Positions 44,050-52,059 of a stretch of DNA of 64,000 nt are shown here, one piece after another. This DNA comes from Flavobacterium humi (GTDB lineage: Bacteria > Bacteroidota > Bacteroidia > Flavobacteriales > Flavobacteriaceae): assembly GCF_004745595.1 (NCBI RefSeq), contig NZ_SRLH01000002.1:434001-498000 (forward strand). The letters run 5' to 3'. The stretch's first letter is position 1, and the number at the start of each line of letters is the position of its first letter. The notes below the pieces were generated by a model, which was given only the letters and a program-made list of their open reading frames with translations, searched no databases and was not told the origin of the DNA. Made by a program: the position numbers and the translations under genes.

Positions 44050-44559
44050 ATGAAAAAATCAATTGTAGCGACTGTCGTGATGGCTCTTGGCTGTGTCGTA
44101 ATTTCTTGCCAGAAGAAGGAAGAAAAACCCGGATCATCTGTGAAAACGTATGCCCAAATCGAAAAAGCAAACTGGCTGCTCGGCAATTGGGGAAATACGA
44201 CAAAAGAAGGAATCCTTACCGAAAACTGGACCAAACAGAATGACAGTATTTTTGCCGGCGAAAGTTATTTTGTGGTAGGGAAAGACACTGTTTTTTCCGA
44301 AAAAATCGCTTTGGAACAAAAAGGCGACAGCTTGTTTTACATCCCGATCGTAAAAAATCAAAACCAAGGAAAGCCTGTTTCATTTGCTTTGACATCGGCT
44401 GAAGGGAACCAACTGGTTTTTGAAAACCCGAAACATGACTTTCCGCAAAAAGTAACCTACACGAAAATTACCGCAGATAGCCTGGTAGCCGAAATTTCAG
44501 GCATGAAGGATGGAAAACCCGGCAAGGAAACTTTTCCGATGAAAAAGAAATCATACTAA
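44050..44559 (+). CDS. DUF6265-like lipoprotein
   Basis: 169 residues. The signal ends in a lipobox VISC (Cys20). The mature part begins with a WLLGNWGN motif and continues as a small beta-barrel-like fold (GESYFVVGKDTVFSEKIAL, VFENPKHDFPQKVTY), which fits the DUF6265 family. The function is unknown; the fold resembles lipocalin/fatty-acid-binding folds and might hold a small hydrophobic ligand. It is monocistronic with a strong terminator. Confidence 0.8.
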   Translation: MKKSIVATVVMALGCVVISCQKKEEKPGSSVKTYAQIEKANWLLGNWGNTTKEGILTENWTKQNDSIFAGESYFVVGKDTVFSEKIALEQKGDSLFYIPIVKNQNQGKPVSFALTSAEGNQLVFENPKHDFPQKVTYTKITADSLVAEISGMKDGKPGKETFPMKKKSY

Positions 44560-44561
44560 AC

Positions 44562-44588
44562 AAAACCTCGCCGGAAAGCGAGGTTTTT
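44562..44588. terminator. Bidirectional terminator
   Basis: 10-bp stem AAAACCTCGC/GCGAGGTTTT with a 6-base loop, between the DUF6265-like gene and the convergent 780-residue gene. Confidence 0.88.
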
Positions 44589-44590
44589 AT

Positions 44591-46933
44591 TTATCTCCTG
44601 GACCTGAAATAATCCTCAAAATAGGTGCAATTGCCGGTCAAGGCTTCAAAATGCAACGGGTTTTTAGATTGTAAAGTACTGTAGAATTTATTTTTACCGA
44701 ATATAAAAGCCTCATAATCTGTTGTTTCATCTTTATAATCGTATTGGTATTTGTATTGCAGCCTGTTCTTCTCGCACCTGCCCAGCATCCTGAGGCAGAG
44801 CATTTTGAATTTTTCGGTTTTAGCATTTTTCATCGCTGACAGGTAATATTTCCTTGCCAGGTTGCACTGGTAATATTCCGCTTCATCTTCAATAACAGTA
44901 TCGCCGCCCGTACTCGACCAAAAATACCTCCTCATCATCCAGGAATTGCCATACTGGGTCATGTTATAATAGCAATTGGCCACCAGGAAATAGTAATAAT
45001 CCCTGTCTTTTTCTTTCGTATCGCCGGCTCTGCGCAGGTAATTTAGCAATTGGGCCGTGATTTCTGTTTTGTTCAGGTGGATGGTGTCTTTTATGGGGAT
45101 GAATGCCGGAGTATATTTCAGTTCGTAAAAGGGGTTTTTATCGAACACGTTGCTTCCATCCCAGGCGTATTGGTTTTTTTCCCAGGCAGAGTACTTTTCA
45201 TTCCAAAAATTACCACCTACTTTTTGGAAACTTGCCAAAGCTTCCTCCAATTTATTCTGACGGATGTATTTTGTGCCCAGCAATTCCTGCAGCTCCTGCA
45301 TTTCATTTCTCAAAGTACCATATTTCCAGTTGAAAAACGCATCATCCGTTTTGGCATGGATGGCAATATCCCCAATGAGGCTTTCTACTTGTTCCGGAGT
45401 GTACACCGCATCGATATAATCAAAATAACCCGTAAAGAAATCCGCATAGGTAGCCCCTTTGTTTTTCATGGTTTTCCAATAGGCCGCGTTGTAATACTGA
45501 TGGTTTTCGTCCAGGTTACTATCATCAATTTTAGAATACAAAAGAGCGGCATCTATAGTATTGCCTTTGTATTCCAATTCTCTTCCCAAAGCAAAAAGGA
45601 ACTGGTTGTTTCCTTTGTTTTTTAAAATGATTGGCTTGGCTTCTTCCGGAATGGAGGCATGCCCCGCTTTCTGGCCGGCAATTAAATGAAGCGCTTTCAT
45701 AATTTCCAATTGATTGAAAAGCGCCTCGTTTTTAGGTACTGTTTTCTCTAATTGTTCCACTAAAGACAAACCGGAGCGATAATCCTTTGTCATAAAAAGC
45801 AAGTGTGCCCTGCAGGCCTTCCACAGGATCGGGTTATCCATTTTATTGCTATCGGTATGGGCGACAAACGCCAGTACTTTTTTAGCATATGCCCTATCGG
45901 CCTCGACCCTTTTTAAGATATTCCGGATGGAGGCTTCTTCCTTGTCCCAATAATTATTGGTTTCGATGGACGGATTGAACAAGGAATAATAAGGCGTAAA
46001 AACCCAATCTTCCATTTTATTGATTTCCCTCAGCAAAAGAAAACCCAGGCCTTCCTCTTTAGGATTTAACCTGTACACTTCTTTTAGGTAATCCAGTGAT
46101 TTATCATGTGTTTTTATAGCTGCCAACAGGTAAACATTTGCTTTTTCCTGATCGGTTTTTGCAAATTTCAAAACAGAAGCAATGGGGATTTTTGTAGCAT
46201 ACTGCTGTGCAATCATAAAACGTTTGTCCGGTGCATTCTTAAAGACCTGTGCGGCATAAAAATTAGCCAATGGCGCGTCGGTTTCGGCCATAGTCCTGAA
46301 ATACAAACTCCAATATGTGAGGATGTTCTTATCCTGTTGCAACTTAAAAACAGTGTCATACAACTTCCGTATCGTTTCGAAATCCTGGTTGTAAAAAGCA
46401 ATCCGTATCGCAAGGAAAGTATAGCGTATTTTGAATTCTTCTTTTGTGCAGCTTCCCGACAATGCCATTGCTTTTTTAAGCAGAGAAGTCCTTTGGGGCA
46501 AAATCCTGCTGTCATCCCTTTCCCACGGATCATCCATCCAGGTATTGAATTCTTCGCAGTCTTTGGCAAATTTTAAATAATGTATCGCCTCATAATCCTT
46601 TGCCTGGTACAAATAACGGAGCATCTGGTTCTTGCTGCCCGGGTGTATGTCTTCTGCTTTTGATTCGTACAGCACCCATCCGATATCCGAAACCGGCACT
46701 TTATTTTTGCAGTACGTTTTCCATAAAACCTCATTTGGCCGCGTGTCGGATTCCCGGTAAGGCGGTTTCGGTTCAAAAGTATTGGCGCTGTAATTGAATG
46801 ACGCAAATCCATAATACTCAAAAACATCCGGATTCAGGAACGAGTAGCGTAACTCTTCCCCGTAAGGGTAAAAACCGCAGGCAAATATGCTTTTACTTGC
46901 TAAAATCAGAATAAAAACCAGAAAGTTCTTCAT
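44591..46933 (-). CDS. Large exported protein of unknown function (TPR-like helical)
   Basis: 780 residues with a signal peptide (FLVFILILASKSIFA). The N-terminal part starts CGFYPYGEELRYSFLNPDVF and the body is a long helical array with recurring A..Y..G patterns (LPQRTSLLKKAMALSG, KDYRSGLSLVEQLEK, KLEEALASFQKVGGNFW), which suggests degenerate TPRs. I know no functional name for the family. It overlaps the upstream lipoprotein gene by 41 bases, so the pair is probably co-translated and works together in the envelope. Confidence 0.75.
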   Translation of the reverse strand: MKNFLVFILILASKSIFACGFYPYGEELRYSFLNPDVFEYYGFASFNYSANTFEPKPPYRESDTRPNEVLWKTYCKNKVPVSDIGWVLYESKAEDIHPGSKNQMLRYLYQAKDYEAIHYLKFAKDCEEFNTWMDDPWERDDSRILPQRTSLLKKAMALSGSCTKEEFKIRYTFLAIRIAFYNQDFETIRKLYDTVFKLQQDKNILTYWSLYFRTMAETDAPLANFYAAQVFKNAPDKRFMIAQQYATKIPIASVLKFAKTDQEKANVYLLAAIKTHDKSLDYLKEVYRLNPKEEGLGFLLLREINKMEDWVFTPYYSLFNPSIETNNYWDKEEASIRNILKRVEADRAYAKKVLAFVAHTDSNKMDNPILWKACRAHLLFMTKDYRSGLSLVEQLEKTVPKNEALFNQLEIMKALHLIAGQKAGHASIPEEAKPIILKNKGNNQFLFALGRELEYKGNTIDAALLYSKIDDSNLDENHQYYNAAYWKTMKNKGATYADFFTGYFDYIDAVYTPEQVESLIGDIAIHAKTDDAFFNWKYGTLRNEMQELQELLGTKYIRQNKLEEALASFQKVGGNFWNEKYSAWEKNQYAWDGSNVFDKNPFYELKYTPAFIPIKDTIHLNKTEITAQLLNYLRRAGDTKEKDRDYYYFLVANCYYNMTQYGNSWMMRRYFWSSTGGDTVIEDEAEYYQCNLARKYYLSAMKNAKTEKFKMLCLRMLGRCEKNRLQYKYQYDYKDETTDYEAFIFGKNKFYSTLQSKNPLHFEALTGNCTYFEDYFRSRR

Positions 46934-47921
46934 GAGTGTAATTGCTTAATTGTTGTTCGTCCAAATGGAATAATGTTATTGTTGCTTCCTGGTCCAGCGC
47001 TACATGCTCCCGTATGACGGCTATGGCTTTGCTGATTTTTGCTGCCGGAAGTTCTTCCGATTTTATCTTGTCCCCGATCCTTAGGTAAACATCGCCCACA
47101 ACGGTATCTTTTGTCACTTCGGACCATAATGGTTTTATGGGTTTGAGTATTTTTTTCAACGCTTTATTATCGGTATAAATCACTTTGGAAAATGTATTAT
47201 TCTGATACACCTGCATCCACGAATAAACGGGCAGGGCAACATCCAAATGTTTGGGGTAATCCTTTTCCACATCCAGGTAGCTTTCCAGTTCGGCAATGTC
47301 AAGGATGGAATTTTTGGTATGGTCACCAAGCGGATCGATAAGGTTATAACACATCAAGGTAGCCCTGTCAACGGGCGGAATCCCCATTTTTTCCGGATAT
47401 TTGTAAGGATACAGCCGAAGGGTACAGCTTATTTCCTTTTTAGAGATGGATTTCAGTTTCCGTAAGAAATAAAAATAATTTTCCTTCGACTTCAACGTCC
47501 AGTCGCAATCCATTTGAAACTCATTGAAGGACTGCTGCTCCGGGAATTTTTCCCTGCAATATTTCGCAATCAGGAAATTCACATTATCAGCCAACGAATC
47601 CAGGCTTCCTTTGCTGCTGTTTATGAAAACCGAATTCTTCAGGTATACCGTAGGAATGATTTTTAAACTGTCCTGGTTGTAAAAATGCAGTGCTGTTTTT
47701 GAAATAGGGAAATTCCCCATGGCGTTGCTATGGTCTACTTCAAAAAACTTGACATAGATCTTTTTGGCTTTTAGTTTCCGGATGATGGAATCTTCTTTTT
47801 CAGAGAGATTGTAACTATCGCTTTTCCAATAATAGAAAGCGCGCTCCACATGCTTCAATTTGTTATCCCGGCAGGAAAAAAAGAGGATGGCAATAAGCCC
47901 CAGGGCAAAGGTTTTCTTCAT
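46893..47921 (-). CDS. Lipoprotein of unknown function, possible TIM-barrel fold
   Basis: 342 residues with lipobox LFFSC (Cys17). KIYVKFFEVD, LKIIPTVYLKNSVF, EFQMDCDWTLKSKENYFYFL and RATLMCYNLIDPLGD follow the strand-and-acid spacing of glycoside-hydrolase-like TIM barrels, but the match is loose. It precedes and overlaps the 780-residue gene. Function unknown; a carbohydrate-related role is only a guess. Confidence 0.7.
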   Translation of the reverse strand: MKKTFALGLIAILFFSCRDNKLKHVERAFYYWKSDSYNLSEKEDSIIRKLKAKKIYVKFFEVDHSNAMGNFPISKTALHFYNQDSLKIIPTVYLKNSVFINSSKGSLDSLADNVNFLIAKYCREKFPEQQSFNEFQMDCDWTLKSKENYFYFLRKLKSISKKEISCTLRLYPYKYPEKMGIPPVDRATLMCYNLIDPLGDHTKNSILDIAELESYLDVEKDYPKHLDVALPVYSWMQVYQNNTFSKVIYTDNKALKKILKPIKPLWSEVTKDTVVGDVYLRIGDKIKSEELPAAKISKAIAVIREHVALDQEATITLFHLDEQQLSNYTHEELSGFYSDFSK

Positions 47922-48183
47922 AATTGTTTCGGTGGTTTTACCAATATTTCCAACTCAAAAATCACACCATTTATTTGTTAAAAAAAGAAAAATCGAATTT
48001 ATTTTCACAACAGGCTCCAATGGCACAAATTCCAACAACAGAAAAATACGGAACCGAATAAGGATTTTTTCCGAAGACGAAATAAAATAAGAAATGTAGT
48101 ACAACAAGCTGCGAAAAAGAAGATTTTTTTTACATCCATAACGCTAACATTTCCAATAGATTATAAAACTTTTTAATTTTTTT
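47922..48183. other. Intergenic region without a recognisable gene
   Basis: This stretch between the divergent lipoprotein and TonB receptor genes is A/T-rich. I see no supported gene; the promoter and operator-like repeats of the TonB receptor occupy the remaining part up to 48267. Confidence 0.6.
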
Positions 48184-48204
48184 ATTTAAAATTAGTCTAA
48201 ATAA
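48184..48204 (+). promoter_or_regulatory. Operator-like dyad upstream of the TonB receptor promoter
   Basis: TATTTAAA-N5-TCTAAATA is a near-perfect inverted repeat, and its right part (TCTAAATAA) recurs at 48258-48266. It ends just before the -33 box, so a bound repressor would block the polymerase. Confidence 0.4.
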
Positions 48205-48206
48205 AC

Positions 48207-48238
48207 TTTGTAAACCTAATTTCTTGCTTTTATATTTG
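48207..48238 (+). promoter_or_regulatory. Promoter of the TonB-dependent receptor gene
   Basis: TTTG (48207-48210), 20-base spacer and TATATTTG (48231-48238) match the Bacteroidota consensus very well. The leader is about 25 bases. Confidence 0.75.
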
Positions 48239-48255
48239 CGCAACTATTTTAATTT

Positions 48256-48266
48256 ATTCTAAATAA
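48256..48266 (+). promoter_or_regulatory. ATTCTAAATAA motif just before the TonB receptor start codon
   Basis: Identical 11-mer to the one in the imelysin leader; it ends one base before the ATG, where a bound protein or the motif itself as RNA could affect expression. Confidence 0.4.
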
Positions 48267-48267
48267 G

Positions 48268-50388
48268 ATGAAAAAATACATACTTTTCTATTTGGGTTCT
48301 TTACTCGCCGGCTCAGCTCTTCATGCGCAAGAGCACAACAAAGCGAAAAAGGACACTGTTAATTCTTTAAACGAAGTTTCCGTGAGCGGGGAAGTCAATA
48401 AATTTGTACAAAGCAAGGCATCTAACAGCCTTCGCCTTAAGACAGATATCGTTAAGATCCCTCAAAACATCCAGGTCGTAACCAGCGGAGTTTTAAAAGA
48501 CCAAAACATCAATAACATGATGGAAGCGGTAACACGAAATGTCAGTGGCGCACAAATGATAGAACATTGGGGCCATTTTGCCAGGATAAACATGAGAGGG
48601 TTCAAATTGCCTGCCTTCAGGAACGGAATGAACGTGGAAATGCCTTGGGGACCACTCTCAGAAGATATGTCGATGGTAGAAAACATCGAATTTGTGAAAG
48701 GGCCGTCAGGATTTATGATGTCTGCAGGCGAGCCGGGCGGTTTTTATAATGTTGTTACCAAAAAACCGGTAAAAAAAGCCATTAACGAAATTTCACTTTC
48801 CGGAGGTTCTTACAATTCTTTCAGAGGTTCATTTGATTCCGGAGGTTCTTTGACTGACGATCACAAATTCCAATACAGGGTAAACGGAATGTACCAAACT
48901 GCCGAAACACACAGGGAGTTTGAAAAAAGCCACAGGACCAGTTTTGTACCTTCCTTCAGGTATGAGTTTTCAGACAATACATCGATCACCACTGAATTTA
49001 CCTACCAGCAAGCCAAGCAAATGATTGGAGCCGCTTATGTATTTGCGCCTTCTTCAGCTGGTTTTGGCAGCCTTCCGAGAAACTTTTCCAATCTTGACCA
49101 AGGTTTTCCAAGTACTGATATTGAAGAAATCAGTTTTCTAACAAACTTCAATCATAAATTCAGTGACAAATGGTCTGTTGAAGCACAATACATGATCATG
49201 CAGTACAAGCAAGTCGGGGCAAGTACCTGGGCTTGGGATATGAAAAACAATGGCGATTTGACACGATATGTAAGCATTTGGGATGCTTTGAGTGCCAATG
49301 AATTGGGCCAGATATATACCAACGGAGAATTCAATACAGGAGCCTTGACACACAAAGTAATGGGCGGTTTTGATTTCAGGAATTTACATTATTATGCGGA
49401 TTGGGGCCAATTGGGAATTATCGATGCGACGCCATTTAATGTTTTCAACCCTGTTTATGGCAATGCGGTTTACCCAAATTTTGACAGGACTAAATCTATC
49501 AAAGAAAGAGGTGCTGCAAACCAGGAAGGCATCATGTCTTATTCTTTCTATGCACAAGACGAAATCTGGACATTGGATAACAAATTAAGAGTGACTCTTG
49601 CTGCCCGTTATACCGAAGGAAAAACCAATGCCTACGGACTTAGAAGCCAAGACTCCAAAATCACACCTCGTTTTGGATTGAGCTATGACATTATTCCAAG
49701 TTTAACCGGTTATGCCCTTTACGATCAGTCTTTCTCGCCACAATTTGGTGCCAATAAAGCCTTGCAGCCTTTTATTCCTGAAATCGCTTCTGATATTGAA
49801 GGAGGTTTGAAAAAATCATGGTTCAATGACAAATTAAGAACCTCAGTAAGTGTGTACCAAATCACTAAAGAAAATGTATTGGTAACAGATCCGAGCGATA
49901 TTAATTTCAGCATCCAGGTAGGTGAAATACAATCAAAAGGTATTGAATTCGATATGCAAGGCCAGATCACTCCTGAACTGAACATTATCCTTAACTATGC
50001 CAACTCTAACGTTGAAGTAACCAAAGATTCAAATCCTGCAAATGTGGGCAATAAAGTGGCCGGTTTCTCTAAGCATATCACTAACGGATGGTTGAACTAT
50101 AATTTCAAAACCATTTCTTTCCTGAAAGGTTTCGGGGCATCGCTTGGATATCAGTACCAAGTAGACCGTTCTTCCTGGAATTGGGGTGCAGACAACCATT
50201 CGGCCTTGCCTGATTATTTCAGGTTGGATGGAGGTTTATCCTGGAAAAACAAGCACTTCACGATAAACGCTAACGTGAATAATATCCTGAACAAGTATTT
50301 ATATTCTGGTGCAGATTACGGAAATTATGTTTATTGGCAAAGTGAGCCGGGCACAAACGGAAGGCTTACCGTTACTTATAAATTTTAA
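48268..50388 (+). CDS. TonB-dependent siderophore receptor
   Basis: 706 residues with a signal peptide (MKKYILFYLGSLLAGSALHAQ). The plug domain is at about 30-160 (LNEVSVSGEV as a degenerate TonB box, NINNMMEAVTRNVSGAQM, INMRGFKLPAFRNGM, IEFVKGPSGFMMSAGEPGG). A 22-strand barrel follows and ends in an aromatic TYKF. The plug order resembles the FpvA/FhuA siderophore receptor group. It would import a ferric siderophore using TonB/ExbBD energy. A PepSY-type iron-regulated membrane protein follows, which supports an iron role. Confidence 0.9.
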   Translation: MKKYILFYLGSLLAGSALHAQEHNKAKKDTVNSLNEVSVSGEVNKFVQSKASNSLRLKTDIVKIPQNIQVVTSGVLKDQNINNMMEAVTRNVSGAQMIEHWGHFARINMRGFKLPAFRNGMNVEMPWGPLSEDMSMVENIEFVKGPSGFMMSAGEPGGFYNVVTKKPVKKAINEISLSGGSYNSFRGSFDSGGSLTDDHKFQYRVNGMYQTAETHREFEKSHRTSFVPSFRYEFSDNTSITTEFTYQQAKQMIGAAYVFAPSSAGFGSLPRNFSNLDQGFPSTDIEEISFLTNFNHKFSDKWSVEAQYMIMQYKQVGASTWAWDMKNNGDLTRYVSIWDALSANELGQIYTNGEFNTGALTHKVMGGFDFRNLHYYADWGQLGIIDATPFNVFNPVYGNAVYPNFDRTKSIKERGAANQEGIMSYSFYAQDEIWTLDNKLRVTLAARYTEGKTNAYGLRSQDSKITPRFGLSYDIIPSLTGYALYDQSFSPQFGANKALQPFIPEIASDIEGGLKKSWFNDKLRTSVSVYQITKENVLVTDPSDINFSIQVGEIQSKGIEFDMQGQITPELNIILNYANSNVEVTKDSNPANVGNKVAGFSKHITNGWLNYNFKTISFLKGFGASLGYQYQVDRSSWNWGADNHSALPDYFRLDGGLSWKNKHFTINANVNNILNKYLYSGADYGNYVYWQSEPGTNGRLTVTYKF

Positions 50389-50417
50389 TCCAGCGTACAT
50401 TTTTAATTTAGTTGAAC

Positions 50418-50442
50418 AAACTCCTCATGCTATGGGGAGTTT
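50418..50442 (+). terminator. Hairpin between the receptor and PepSY genes
   Basis: Stem AAACTCC.CAT/ATG.GGAGTTT followed by TATCTTT; likely a partial terminator. Confidence 0.6.
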
Positions 50443-50454
50443 TATCTTTACCAT

Positions 50455-51582
50455 ATGAAAAACGGCAATTTCAAAAAAACAGTCAGGAAAATACACCTTT
50501 GGTTGGGGTTATCCTCCGGGATAATCGTATTTATCATCGCCATTACCGGGTGCTTGTATGCTTTTCAGGAAGAAATACAAAACATTACCGAAGAATACCG
50601 CTTTGTTGCAAAACAGGACAGCCCTTACCTATTGCCTTCACAGCTTGAAGAAATTGCCAAAAAACAGCTGCCAGGCAAAAGCCTGCATGCCATCAAATAC
50701 AATGAGCCCCACAAATCGGCAGAAACCATATTCTACCATTACGAGCCTACTTATTATTATACCGTGTACCTCAATCCTTACACTGGCAAGGTTTTAGAAG
50801 TGGCCAATATGGATGAAGGTTTTTTTAGGTTCATACTCGACGGGCATTTTTATTTATGGCTCCCGAATGAAATCGGGCAGGTTGTAGTGGCCAGCGCTAC
50901 TTTGATCTTCCTTTTTATTATTATTTCCGGGTTTATCCTTTGGTTGCCCAACAAATTAAAAGGGGCCAAAAAAAGATTCTGGTTCCAATGGAAGAAAGGC
51001 ATGAAATGGAAACGCAAGAATTATGACCTCCATAACATTACCGGTTTTTATGTTCTGTCCATCGCCTCCATTTTTGCGGTAACAGGACTGGTTTGGGGTT
51101 TCCCGTGGTTTGCTTTTTGTTATTATACGGCTATTGGCGGGGAAAAATCATTAATTTATGAAGACCCGGTTTCGGTAAAGAACAAAACCATCAATATAGA
51201 TACCATTGCCAAGCCTCTTGACAAAGCCTGGGCCATTATGCAAAAGGAATATCCTGAAGCAAAATCGATAGAAGTGCATCCGGCAGAATCCGACAGTACG
51301 TCCATAGCGGCAAATGCCAATCCGGAATCCGGGACGTATTGGAAAATAGATTACCGTTATTACGATCAGTATACCTTAAAGGAAAAAAAAGTAACCAACA
51401 TATACGGGCGGTTTCCCGAAGCCAAAACTGCCGATAAGCTGATGCGTATGAATTATGATCTCCATACTGGTGCCGTATTGGGCTTGCCGGGGAAAATATT
51501 TGCCTTCCTGATCAGTTTGCTCATTGCCAGTTTGCCCGTTACCGGCTTTTTAATCTGGTGGGGACGCCGCAATAAAAAATAA
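50455..51582 (+). CDS. PepSY-associated transmembrane protein (iron-regulated, PiuB-like)
   Basis: 375 residues. Hydrophobic helices are at about 20-40 (GIIVFIIAITGCLYAF), 140-165 (VVVASATLIFLFIIISGFIL), 195-220 (YVLSIASIFAVTGLVWG) and 345-370 (IFAFLISLLIASLPVTGFLIWW). The N-terminal KIHLWLGLSSG and the middle PYTGKVLE stretch are typical of the PepSY-TM family found beside siderophore receptors, where members are suspected to reduce ferric siderophores. It lies 66 bases after the TonB receptor gene. Confidence 0.88.
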   Translation: MKNGNFKKTVRKIHLWLGLSSGIIVFIIAITGCLYAFQEEIQNITEEYRFVAKQDSPYLLPSQLEEIAKKQLPGKSLHAIKYNEPHKSAETIFYHYEPTYYYTVYLNPYTGKVLEVANMDEGFFRFILDGHFYLWLPNEIGQVVVASATLIFLFIIISGFILWLPNKLKGAKKRFWFQWKKGMKWKRKNYDLHNITGFYVLSIASIFAVTGLVWGFPWFAFCYYTAIGGEKSLIYEDPVSVKNKTINIDTIAKPLDKAWAIMQKEYPEAKSIEVHPAESDSTSIAANANPESGTYWKIDYRYYDQYTLKEKKVTNIYGRFPEAKTADKLMRMNYDLHTGAVLGLPGKIFAFLISLLIASLPVTGFLIWWGRRNKK

Positions 51583-51586
51583 TAAC

Positions 51587-51612
51587 AAGCCTCATTTATG
51601 GGGCTTTTTTTT
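51587..51612 (+). terminator. Terminator of the PepSY gene
   Basis: Stem AAGCC.CAT/ATG.GGCTT followed by eight T. Confidence 0.8.
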
Positions 51613-51634
51613 ATCGTTTGCCAAAATGGTTCCA

Positions 51635-51666
51635 CAAAAAAACCTCATCTAGGGCTAAATGAGGTT
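51635..51666 (-). terminator. Terminator of the 51-residue peptide gene
   Basis: 8-bp stem AACCTCAT/ATGAGGTT with a 10-base loop, followed on the minus strand by a run of T. It shows that a minus-strand transcript ends here and thus supports the small gene at 51722. Confidence 0.8.
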
Positions 51667-51721
51667 AAACTTATAAAATAGAAAAATAACTGCCTCAAAT
51701 AAGGCTGCTTTGGGGTTTACA

Positions 51722-51877
51722 TTACGGACACTGCTGATTGCCGCTTACCCATAATGTACATCTGTTGGTTTCGTAGTCATATTCGCAACATCTCCTGATT
51801 ACTGCTCCTATGATTGCTTTTTGTTCCTCTTTGCTCAATTCGGAAGCACCTGATAATTTTGATAGTTGATTAATCAT
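51722..51877 (-). CDS. 51-residue Cys-rich peptide with bacteriocin-type leader
   Basis: 51 residues. The N-terminal half (INQLSKLSGASELSKEEQKA, residues 2-21) matches the ELSKxEQKxIxGG leader pattern of small secreted peptides in Bacteroidota, here ending IIGA instead of IxGG. The rest, from about residue 26, is VIRRCCEYDYETNRCTLW and a GNQQCP end, with four cysteines (30, 31, 40, 50), enough for two disulfides. It has its own terminator on the same strand. A C39-type transporter should cleave after the Gly-Ala site and export it. No transporter or modifying enzyme is adjacent. Function (bacteriocin or signal) is inferred from the leader only. Confidence 0.75.
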   Translation of the reverse strand: MINQLSKLSGASELSKEEQKAIIGAVIRRCCEYDYETNRCTLWVSGNQQCP

Positions 51878-52010
51878 ACTGTAAATGCTTTAAAATTAAT
51901 ACTTTTTAGACAGTATGAAATTAAGCAACTATTGTTCAATAATTTACGGATTTCCCTCAAAAAATCATAAAATTTGTACTACTTTTCTTAAACTAAATAA
52001 AAAAGGCATA

Positions 52011-52040
52011 AAAAAAGACGGAAGTCAATTCCGTCTTTTA
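52011..52040 (-). terminator. Terminator of pepD
   Basis: 11-bp stem AAAAGACGGAA/TTCCGTCTTTT with loop GTCAA, A/T tracts on both sides. Confidence 0.88.
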
Positions 52041-52059
52041 TATCCAAAAAATATAGTGC

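Noticed and set aside
48006..48139. 44-residue minus-strand frame starting MDVKKIFFFAACC between the lipoprotein and TonB receptor genes
   Set aside because: It looks like a lipoprotein signal at first but continues as a random A/T-rich translation with no body, terminator or promoter of its own.
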